A program made the translations under genes and the position numbers. DNA of 64,000 nucleotides from Pachypanchax playfairii (lineage: Eukaryota > Chordata > Actinopteri > Cyprinodontiformes > Aplocheilidae): contig SSNP01000082.1 in NCBI GenBank assembly GCA_006937955.1, positions 1,251,116 through 1,315,115 on the forward strand. Reading direction: 5' to 3'. The notes under the pieces were generated by a model. It was not told the origin of the DNA. It ran no database searches and saw nothing but the letters and a program-made list of their open reading frames with translations. Of this stretch, positions 50,251-62,200 are shown in pieces. Each line of letters opens with the position of its first letter. The first letter of the stretch is position 1.

Positions 50251-53200
50251 CTTCACGCAGCAACACATGAGCAGTGACAGGATTAATGATCCCTTATCAT
50301 TAAAAACATGGTCAGTTTGTACAAATCTCATTAAATTACCTTCAAATTCTTCCACTTTTTTCATGTAGAACTGAAGCTGTTTTTTCAACTTGCGTATGAT
50401 TTTCTCTTGATTTTCTTGTTTCTCCATTCGTTCCTGAAATTATTCAAAAGCAGATGGTGTCAGGGAGAAAAATACACAAGTCAGCCTGGTTTCAATGCCA
50501 AGAAGGAGTTTTAAAGCTGGAGTTGAAGGTTTCAAGTGTCGGTGAGGTTTAAATAAGAAAAAACAAGCTGTTCCAGAAATTCGGTGCAGCTACAGTGAAA
50601 GCTTGAGCTCTTCTGAATGAACTCATTTAAGGATTTGAAAACAAACAATGTCTTAAACTGAATTCTCAAACAAACCCGAAGCCATAAAGAAGCAATAAAA
50701 ATGTCAAATATAGTCTGGCTTGTGTCAGATCCAGTGTGTTAGACAAGTTCTACACTATAATGATTTCAGTTCCAGAGATCAGACCCACCAAGTTCTCAGC
50801 GGTGAGGCGTGTAATCTCATGTTTCAGACTTGCATCGACTCGAGCGTCTTCAGGCAGCAGGAGGCTCTGAGCCAACAGCTTCTGCTGCTGCTCCTTTTCA
50901 GCCTTCAGTTTGTTCATCTCCTCAGTGACCTTCTTGTACTTCTCATTGTGAAGATGCTCCTGCTCCTGCATCTGGCTTTCCAGAAGTCTGCAGCATGAAG
51001 GACAAGAGTTCAGCTCCATGCAGCATGAATATGTTTAAATGCAAGTAGAAAAGAACTTCCCAACCTGTTTGTTTCTTTTAAACCTTCGTAAGCCAACCAC
51101 AGTTCTCCATCTTCATTTAGTGTGTGAATGTCTGTAGACCTGAAAAAAAAAAAACAAGGAACACAGAATTAAACATCCGTGTCCTCAAAAGAATTATATC
51201 AAACTTAAAATGATCAAATATTTTAAAAACGTTTGCTTTCGTATTAATTTTAATATGAATTTGAGATCATTTACTGAGCTTGTGCTCTCGTCACAGCATC
51301 ACAACTTAAGACTGAGGAGTAAATCAAACAAATCCAACAAAACAAGTCCTGAACAGAAGGAGCTGCAATAACTGGTAAAATGAGTTTAATGTGAGAAAAT
51401 ATCAGCAGTGATGGTATTTAAACTGAAATGCCTCAAAAATGGAGATAATTTGGTGTACAAGATCTCCGGACAGAGTTTTATTAGACTGCGTGACTTTCAT
51501 TCAGATGCTAAATTTAGATTTTTTCTCCAAACAGCTTGTTGATTTGATAAAGAAAAGCCAAGTGGTTTTACCGGTCATGATCTTGAAATGATGGAACTTC
51601 ACTCAGATCTAATTTTACACCATCTCCGAGTACAGAGTCCTGAAAATCAGTTACAACAGAACATTTTAACTAATTGTGGTTAAAATGATAAAACTTAACA
51701 AACTGCTCATTTTTATTGAACTTCTCACCCTGTGTTTCAGAGCTTCTTGACGAACCATGTGGGACCGGAGGAGCAGGACTTCCTCTTTCCTCATCTCCAG
51801 CTCCTCATTAGAAGAGTTGAGCTGATTTAGTAGAATGCTGTAGGGTAAAGAACCCGGAGCGGGCGGCGCTGCTTCACTGTTCTCATTGGTCAGAGACTTT
51901 CGCAGCTCATTTAGATCCTGCTTCAGTTTCTTGTTTTCAGACTCCAGTTCATGTCGCTGCATTAAAAGGTTTAGAAAATGTTAATAAATCATTTCCAAAC
52001 AAAAAGAATTAAGTTACTACTGACTGTTGGTAATTGATAAAGTCTCACCTTTATTTTTTCCAGATCTAGTTCTGTTCTTCCAACAGTTCTCTGCTCCTCC
52101 ACTTGCTTTTGCACAATAAAAAAAAAATATATATTTAAAACGTAACAAAAGGCTCATTAAAAGGTTTTTGCAGCATAGAAAAGACTTTTCATACTTTGGC
52201 CTTTTCGTGTTGGGCTTCTTCTCTTTTATCAAGCTGCTGCCAAAGTGACCGGTTCTCCTCCTCCAGCTCCTTCACTCTCCTCTGGAGCTTGAGAAGAATT
52301 GGCAAGTCAACTTTTGACCGGATTTCATCCTGAAAAAACACAGAAAATACGATCATTTTAAATAAAGTCGTTCACTCATATTAAGAGCAACATGGACAAG
52401 CAAATAATCTTCAAACAGCTGTTTTGATTCAGTTCTACTTTGTCATGCAGCTGATGACTAAAATATCAACACTGGTTCATTTTTGTGGTACAATGAAAAT
52501 GTTTCCTGTTGGCTATGAAACAGTTTATAATGAGAAATGATCCACATTTATGTGATTAAAAAAAATCTTGCAAACAACAAATTATATAATCTGACATTTC
52601 AATCCCATTTTAAAATATTTCTTTATAATAAGACTTGTAATGATGCTTGTCATTATATGTTTGGCAGTTTGTTAGTCTGGAACATTTTGGTAAAGCATGA
52701 GTGGAAATAATGCGAAGGTGTTTATTTTTCTGAGTGGATGTTCCTCCTCCATCACCGCAAGATCAGCCAGTTTGAACCATAAACAAAGATAGACGTCTAC
52801 TGTCTGCTTCCTCGGAATAAAAAGGGACAATATTCTCCCATTTACACATGCTGCCATATGTATTTTTGGAGCCAGAGTCAGATGTGGTCCTGAATGTCCC
52901 GCCAACTAACCTCGGGCAATTCAATGTGTTTTTTTTTTTTTTAAATCATTAAATAACTAATTACAATTAAATGTATTTCCAAATTTATTTGAACTTTCAG
53001 CAGCAAGTTCAGAAGTATATGAATCAATAAGAGTCAAAATCTGAAAGAAAAAAAGAAAAAAAAAAAAGATGTGAGGTATATTATTTATTTTTACTCCAGA
53101 AAATGTCCTAATTATTTACGTAGAGGGGTGAAGATGGTACTATAACTAGCCACTAGGGGGCACTCAGTTTCAACTTCATTTCCCTCTTGTTGAATGTATT

Positions 53201-56200
53201 ATACAGTCTACTGTACAAACATAACAGAATGTTATGAAAGTATAGTTTAGAGTCTGAACAAATGAGGCTTGTTTGTAACAATAAAAATGGCTGCCCAGCT
53301 CAGGTTTCTAAAGTTGGATCTTAACAATTCCAACCTCTGAAATAATGTCTGGGTGTAATATACACTCCCAAACCAAACAACACTTTATACCAGATGTGAG
53401 CACGGTGGTGGAGGGCTGATGATTTGGGATCGTTTTGCAGCCACAGAACCAAGAGATCTTGTCAAACGTGAGTTAAAGCTTTGACCAAACTGGGTCACGC
53501 AACAGGAAACTGATCCCAAATATACTATCAAATCCTCAACAGGATGATTTGGAAGTAGAAAAAAACTGTAACTGTAACAATTCAATCCAAGTTCAGACCT
53601 CAACCTGTCTAAAACACAGTGATGGAACTTATAGCTGCGAATGAAGAAGTGTCCCTCAATCAAACTGCTCAGGATTTCAGAAGACAAGTAGTTTAATCAT
53701 CTGAAAAGGTTAAAAAGCAGCTATACCTTAACATCCACAGAACAGGAGTACTTCACGTTACCTCTGTTTGTATGGCGCCGTCATCACCTTCAATAGAACT
53801 TAAACTCTGAGAAAACTCAGACGAGTTGGTGCTGTAGTTGGAGTCCGTCCGCTTGTGACTAGATATGCCTGAATTCTTTTTAAAATTAAGAAAAATTTTT
53901 ATTACAAGTTATGAAACCAGAGACTGTACAGATACATTTAACAGGTGCTGGACTCCCATGAGCCAAACAAAGGCTGTATGACACTGAATTAAATGTCACA
54001 TTATAAGAAAAGTCAAATAACTCTGAAACCAGAGTGAAGACCGAGGTGAGAATAAGCAGTCGGGTCTTTTTAAATGATATAGATACTTGGACTTTATCAT
54101 TAAATTGCAATTATTTCAATAAAGTCAGTTTGGACCTAGTAAAATCTTAAAATTCCTGAGTTCTTTAAATGCATCAGATCAGCTCACGTTGACTTTAGAA
54201 AACCGAGTGATGCAAAAAGAAAAATGTTTCTCACGATGCTGAGACTCATCTCTTCCTTCAGGTCCCTGTGGCGTTCCTCCAGCTGCAGATGTTCACTCAG
54301 AAGACTCTGATAGCGAGAACGTTCCTCAGTCAGATCCTTCTCCAGCTGTTTGGTGTTCTCAGAGGTGGTTTTAATATCTGAGTCAAAATGGTTTTATTAA
54401 TTTAACGGTTTGTTTATCTACGAAGGTTTGAAGGTAAGGGATTAATACCTGTCAGCTGTTGAGCTCGTTCAGACACTTCTTTGGTAAGTTCATCGATGTT
54501 GCTCGTTAGCAAGTCGTTCTTCACATTAAGCTCATCTATCAGCTGATAAGAAGATTCATAGTAATTATAAACTTTTAGAAGATAATCCTATTAATTAGAT
54601 TCAATTAGATCAATTTGAATAAGTATTTTGTAGAAAAAGTCAAAAGGTAAAATTATATAAAGATTTATATTTAGAATTTCATTCTGAAGGAGAAACACAT
54701 GATCATGAACTGGAACTGATTCATGTCAGACTGACGTCACATGTCAAATACACAAAGAAAGATTAAAAATGTGAACATTTGTTCAGATTTGCAGTGTTTA
54801 TATCTGGAGGTTTTAGAGTTCAGTGATATTATGTTTGTTACTTGTCAAGATGATTAGCAGGTAAGTAGAAATTTCAAGTTTCTGTGCATAAAGACCCACC
54901 TGCTGTGATTGTTCTTTGTAAATCTTAGTCTGCTCCTCCAGGTCTTCCTTCTCTCTGCGGGTGTTTACCAGCTCTTCCTGAAGGAAGGAGAGCCGTTCCA
55001 GCAGCGAGGGAACCGTCTCTGCTTTGGTTCTGGCCTCCTGCTCGGATGCACGCAGGTTTTCTATCTCTCTGCTCTGTCGGTCTCTCTCTGCAGAGTGGGT
55101 CTTCTCCAGAACACTAAGCCTCTCGCTGAGCTCTCTGTTTTCTTTAAGCTGCAGGGGAGAGACACAGACACATGATTTGCATGTGATATGACAACTCCCA
55201 ATGACCCGGCGCATCTCCAGCTGAATTCTTCCACATTTTCTCCACATTCTACCACAGTACTCACCTGTTCGTTGATCTTGTGCTGCAGCTGCATTATCTT
55301 ATTCTCCATGCCGACATTGAGCTTTTTGAAGTGCTCCACAGAGCGAGCTTCCACTTTCAGCTCCTTCAGTGTTTTTTTGGCCCTCATGCGGCGCACGCAG
55401 CTCTGCAACAGGACGACGGCTGTTAGGGTGCGTCTGTAACGCCGCCTGGCCAGCCAGCCTCTCACACACTTCTGAACGATCGCTGCTTTGTGCTCAAACA
55501 TCAGCTGTAAAAACAGAAACAGGAAGAAAGTGAACGTGGTGAGACAACATGATGGAAGTATTTTAATATTTAAACTGTTCACTAGAAATAAAACAGGTTG
55601 GATTATCAGTGTCTCACTTTCACATTTTCTTATACGTAGATTAAAACTATAGACCCTCTCACTTTCTGCACATGAATCAGCCATAACATTATGACCACAC
55701 CACTAACACTCAACAAGTGTTCTTCTTTTTTTTAAGTACTCAGACCAGTTCAGTCCTGGAGTATCTAGTACTGAGCTTTATGTCCTCTGTGTTGTGGGAT
55801 GGGGTCTCTGTAGATTCTAACAGACCCCAGACTGGTTTCCAAGGTATTTACAGTATGTGTGAAAACCTCAGACTCTTTGTTGTTCCTGCTCTTCTAAAAC
55901 AGTTGCTGCTTTGCCCACTGGTGTCCTGATGCATCTCCTACGGTAGAGAGCACTGCTGCCTCATGAGTGAGTGAATGTTACATGAGTTCCAGAATGCAGG
56001 TTTATCCAGCTGAACATTACAGTTTTAAACAGGATTATCTCTAAGTGGTCTTATTGTAACAGGAAGCAAAAACACTGATGACACCATCACCTGTTATCTA
56101 GAAACAGTGACAAACCAAAGTCACTCTGTGTTCACCGTTGCTACTTCCACAGTGTCACTATCATAATCAGGAACATCTGGATTTCACTCAACAAGAAACA

Positions 56201-59200
56201 TTTCTTGGTTATGTTCATTATAATATAAAATCATTAGTTAGTCTCTTTTTTGTATTTATTTGTATTAAATTACTTTTTAAGCACCTGAAACCAAAAATTA
56301 ATCTCTCAAATTTAGTTCTTCAGTTATTCAAGACTGAATTCTATCGAAAAGGAAATCTTTATGTGAAACAAGAACTTTATTTCTTTATAACGCTGCATTA
56401 CCTTATAGTACTGCTTTCTAGCCACATGAGCCCTCCAGACACACTGAATAGTGACAGCAGCAGAGCGCTGCCGCAGGAAGAATCTCCTCCTCGTCCACAT
56501 TCGGACATTACGCTGAATGAGAACAGCTGCTCTGGTCTGCTGCAGAAACATGACATACCTGCGAGGAGGAGGAAAAAACACTTAGGATGTAAACTTCTAT
56601 GATTTAACTTCACTTTTTTAATCACACACCTGCGTGCTTGATGTCTCCGCACGTATTTCTGAATGATGATGGCAGATTCTCTCATCCTCAGATACTTTCT
56701 GCGGGTGATCCAGCAGCGGATCGTCTTCTGGATGCAGACGCAGGCCAAACGCAGCTTGTCAGAGCGAAGCTTCTCTAAATAGGCCACCTGACCAGACCTG
56801 AAGAAGATCTTGGTTTTGCCAAACTGGTACTTCTTTTGGTCCTAAGAACAAAGTTTACAAAATAACATAGTAGCACATTTAATATTAATACTAAAAGACA
56901 TTTGGATGCTTTATTTCTCAGTCACCTTTATAAGTTTCTCCAGGAGATTTTTGCAGGTTTGTTCTCTATCAGGAGAAACTTCTTTATGTTTCATGAGAAC
57001 GCGGTAACGGCTGAAGAACTCCTGATAGGTCCATCTGTTGAATTTATATTATAATATTAACAATCTTAAGTTTTAACGTACTGTAAAAAGAATGGGTTTC
57101 CAGCTTTGCACCAGATGATATAGCCGACATGGTACCTAGTTGGGAAGCCTGCAGCCGAGATACGGATGGTTTCCAGGATGCCACAAGCACGAAGCTGCTG
57201 CACAGCCCTCACGGGATCCAAACTGTAAGGTCAAATAAATAAACACAATTACTTAATTTGCATGAAGATGACTGAGAGAAACATAAACGTTTATAAATCC
57301 TCACTTGAATGAAGCTTTAAGGTCATTCGGTTTGATGCATCGTACGTAGTGAGGAGTTGTAGCATTGAGTGTTTCCATCAACAGCTGCAGAGACTGTCGA
57401 AACTGAAGGAAGAGCGAGAAAAAATGAAAACACATGGGTTCAAAGTACTTTTTTTTTCCACACTGATGTCAATTTTTCAGGATCAAGAAGAAGTGAAGCT
57501 TAAAGCTGGAGTTGGTAATCCTGTTCAGAAACACTTTTTTTTATACTGGGTGAAAAGGTCCTTCCATACTGAGACTAGTCAATGCATTGTGTATTCATAA
57601 AAAAGAGCGAAAAAAAATCAGACCTCTCTGAGACTTGCAAGCCTACAATAACTCTGACCAACCACGGTCATCCGCACCGGATGGTGGTGATTGGTCATTT
57701 CCAGAGAAGAGGAGAGGAACCAATCAGATACCTTGCCTGCACCCCTTCTATCACGCCCTCTCGCTCCTCGCTACTTGTCACGGCTCGCCCCGCTAAACTG
57801 CCAAAAAAAAGAAAGTCAGAGGCAGAAAAAGCTGCTACAAGAAAAGCTCTGGATAAAACGAGAGTCAACATTGGTAAAGCTGAGTACCCTGCTGAGTTCT
57901 GCCGGCAGATGTGAGTTCCAAGTTTAGGGGGGGGGGCGCGGCTTGAAGCAAGTCCATGGTGGGAAGGGGGAGGGGTTTAGACGAGCTGCTAGTTTTAAAT
58001 CTTGCTAGCTCTCGAACATTACCAACTCCAGCTTTAAAGACAAACTGTCTCGACGTTGCTGCAACAAAGCTCACCTGCAGTCCAACAGTCTTCTTAGTGT
58101 CCTTTTGACTCTGTCCAGCTCTTCCAATGATGCTGGAAAATCTGCTGACAGAACTTTTTGCTTTGTCTTCATCCTCAAACAGCTTCAGCAGCAAATCAAA
58201 CTGAAAAAGATCAATTTTAAAGATTATTTTAAGAAAAGAAACAAGCTGTGTCTGAACAGCAGGTGGCGGTGTTTCCAACCTCTACATTCTAAACCAGCAG
58301 ATATTTCCTCCAATAGTTCTGTCTGAACAATTCAAGGGTGTGTGCACATAAACTTGCAACATAAAAATTACACAAGAGACATTTCTACTCGCCTGGCTCT
58401 TAAAGAGCTGCTCACATTTATCTTCACATAAACTTATATCCACAGGAAACATCTTCCTATGACTGAAAGTGGAGACTAATCAGTACAACATGGCTCATGT
58501 TTCACCTTGCTCTTTTTCAGCACGTTGATTTGTTCCTCGTTGACTGTGTCTTTATTCTTCTCCAGGAAGCCCACACACTGGTACTCCACCTAGGAACAAG
58601 AATGAGTTCAGTTTTAGGGATCCTTGTAATTAGTAAACAGAAGTCAGCATTTAGTGCAGTGGAGTGAAAACTAGTGACTATGAGTCTAATGTTTGCAGCA
58701 CAGCCCAGCGTTCGATAGGTAAAAGGGTGGAATGTGTTATACTAGAATAAAGACATTTCTGACCCGTTAGCAGACGGACTTTTTTCCAACTGGAAAATGA
58801 CGTCAGACTTATCCGGAGAAAACCAGTGGAAATAAAGCATGTAAACGCTCTCTTTTGTGGGCTACGCTAACCACCGGACCACAGCGCTGCCTTAACATGA
58901 GTCACAACATTAACTATCACCTTGTCAGCAAAGTGGAGGATGATGAAAGCTCTGTTTGATAACCTGGGTTTATCAAAGTGAGCATTCTGCTTCAGTAGAG
59001 TGTTGTACAGTTTTTGAGCCCATGTGTCGTCAGAGCCTTTGGGCATCTGTGGAGAGAGGAAGAGCTGACACATCAGTTAGTCATGGCATTACTCACAACC
59101 TCCACACAGACGGAGAGGTGGAGAGAGCAGAGGGTTGAGGAAAGACAAAAATAGAAGCGCCACTTTACTTTGCACTCCTCATCCAGGAGGTCCAGGATTC

Positions 59201-62200
59201 CCAGTTTGGCCTCGATCAGGTTGATGCAGGGCTGGTTGTCGTAGAAGTCAATCAGTGTCCAGGGGATCTCCTCCTTCATGTACTCCTCCTGCTCCAGTTT
59301 GAACACATGCTGCAACAAACAGTGACAAATCACACCTGTTTTGAGCCACTTACACTGGTTGCCCGTTCAATTTAGGGTCCAGTTTAAAATCCTTCTGTTT
59401 GTGTTTAAATCGCTAAATGGTTTAGCTCCCTCCTGTCTGTCTGATCTGCTCCATCTGTATCATCCTTCCTGTGCATTAAGGTCGGCCAATCAATTCCTTC
59501 TGCGGGTCCCAAAGGCACGTTCTAAACTCTGTGGTGATAGAGCCTTTGCTATTGTTGCTCTAAGACTTTGGAATGAGCTTCCCCTTGAGATCAAGCAATC
59601 GTCTTCTATAAATGTTTTTAAATCACGCTTGAAGATGCACTTTTTCCGCATGGCTTTTCACCACCTCTAACATTTTTTTTTTTTAAGATGGCAGATACTT
59701 AACCACATATGTCTGCCACAATCCCTGGTTGCATCACATGTCTTGACGTGTCTTAATTTGCTAATTTTAAGAGTTTGTGATTTTATCTTAATGGATTTTG
59801 TGACTTCTTTTATCTGGCTAAATTTTCTATTGTTTTACTGTCTTATCTCTTTCTTCTCTCTTTCCCTCTGTTTTTCGTGTGTGGCTTATTTCCATTGTAC
59901 AGCACTTTGGCTGACTGTTCTAGTCATATTGTAAAGTGCTTTATAAATAAACATGAAATGACAAATGACCAATAAGTGCAGAACAATTTTACAAAACAAA
60001 AACCAGCTGCATAGAAAAGATTCATACCAGGTTAAACTGTTGCTGAAGCTTCTCATTAGCATAGTTGATGCAAAACTGTTCAAAGCTGTTAATGTCAAAA
60101 GTTTCAAACCTGAAAAAAAAAGACATGTTTAAATCAAATTACCACATCTGGCTCATCTGTTGAAGCATATCTTTCACTCATTTCAAAACAAACTTACCCA
60201 TAAATATCAAGAACACCAATAAATGAGTGTTGTTTCTCTGCAGATTTTAAGGCAGTGTTAATACTGTTTACGATCCAGCTGAAGAGTTTGGCATAGATGT
60301 GTTTGGCTAAGGCGTCCCTGCCGTTTACCGCGTTTATTTTGGAAACTGACTTAACGAAAGTTTCTGTGGTCGTCTTGAGTTTCCTGTGACATAACCAGTG
60401 GGCCATTTCTTCACAAGGTACCCCCACGAGCTCACAGAAAACCATCAGGTGGGCATTATCTGGCTGCAAATAAAACAACAATAGAGTTTTTTACAAAGTT
60501 AAAGACCTATGATAATGGGACAGCTCAGATTTTCTGGTCAGAAAACTTAATCAAAAGGCAAAAGAGGGCTGAGATGCAGCAAATGCACCTAAATAAAGAC
60601 TAAATAGTTGATCTGTGTTTACCGAGATGCTGCTTTTGTCTAAAGACTGATCTTTCACGTCCACGTTGCTGAGATGAAGAACTGCCGACAGGATTTGGTA
60701 AATTTCCATTTGCTGACTTTCACTAATTCCTGCAACGTAAACCATCATATTAAACACAAATCAACAACAATCAGCTGTATCAGATCATCTAAAGGAATAA
60801 TTATCTCAGTTATACCTAATAATGAAAAAGCTCTTCTGGTGCTGCGCATTTCTTTAGCATCATCGACTCCATCTATGACTGGACTCTGACCCTGACTGGT
60901 GCAGCAGAAGTCGTCGGCACCACCTTTCAATAGCAAACATACAGTCTTTTACTTTGGTGATTTTTCTTTTTTTTGCTCCTATAGTGCAATAAAATTTATT
61001 TTGATAAAGAAATTTGTCAAATCTGGTGAAAGGAGGAGTGATATTTTAGAAACTCTCAGACCTAACTTGAAGGCTTTGAACTCTGGTAGATGTGAGGAGG
61101 CGCACAGCTGATAGAATATATGGTAGTTTCTTTCTCCATGAGCCTGAAATAAATGCAAATAGATGCTGAATGTTAACCAGGAAAATTACTGTGAATATAT
61201 TTATGAAAACTCCACTCAGACAAGTTCAGGTCTTGCCAAATACCTTTACAAAATAAACATATTTGTTTTAAATCAATGCAGGATGTGAATTTATAGATGA
61301 CATTTACCTGAAAAACAACTCTGGACTTTTCCAGTAAGTACGTTCTCATGTTGGCACCAATGATACAGTGTCTCTTGTCAAATCCAATCTCAATGTACTT
61401 CCCAAAACGACTGCTGTTGTCATTCCTTGTCGTCTTGGCGTTCCCAAAGGCCTGAATTAAATGATGGTATTATGCACGCGGCTTCAGATGAGTTAATTAT
61501 TTAATGATTGTGTTGTTTTCCTGAGAGGTAAATGTTAAATACCTCCATGATTGGACTAGATGCAAGAACTCGCTCCTCAACGTTGGCTTCCCCAGATGAG
61601 CTGCTGACTGTGGCAAAGTAACGCATAGTGTATTTAGCAGAAACTGTTTTTCCAGCTCCAGACTCACCGCTGACAATGATGGACTGATTTTTTTCATCTC
61701 TGTAGGATGAAAAATGTAAAAAAAAAAAAACACAAATCAAATGTAACTTTATAAATCCCAATTTTAAGCGGAAAGGGATGATCACGTTCTCTGACATATG
61801 ATATGGCGGTGAAAAACCTGGCCATCTGCTTGTAAGCTTCCTCAGCTACCGCAAATATATGAGGGTCCAGATCCCCCATGTTCTGTCCACTGTAGGCATT
61901 GATGATGTCAGCTTCATAGATTGGCAGGCTTTCATAAGGGTTGATGGCAACCAGGACAATTCCTTAAAGTTCATTAAAAAAAAATAAAGAGGAAAATAAT
62001 CATTTAAATGCCATTTTACTGATATGTTTCACTCAGTGTCGTCATAACAGTCTGAATATAACAAAACACTAAAACATAAAGTGGAAAAAAAATTAGTGGC
62101 TGGTTCCAGAACAGGTTATAAGTCCCACCCCCTCCATGCTAGCAAATAAAAATACAACTCAGATCATTTTTTCCAGGTTTGACTGTAAAGTTCTTATCTT

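Larger units (their letters stand above)
50340..55148 (-). other. myo5a: myo5a coiled-coil exons 22-32
   Basis: Exons are 54900-55148, 54449-54542, 54235-54377, 53762-53875, 52195-52329, 52049-52105, 51729-51956, 51572-51639, 51065-51139, 50789-50987 and 50340-50433. Exon 53762-53875 holds HKRTDSNYSTNSSE, matching the serine-rich HKRTDS region of human MYO5A. Exon 51572-51639 (DSVLGDGVKLDLSEVP) stands where the mammalian alternatively spliced B, D and F exons lie. I do not see a KNTMTD-type light-chain site or the mammalian melanophilin-binding exon. Confidence 0.85.

Noticed and set aside
57582..57927. Lys-rich ORF as a myo5a-nested gene
   Set aside because: It is contained in a MITE with perfect terminal repeats and is on the opposite strand.
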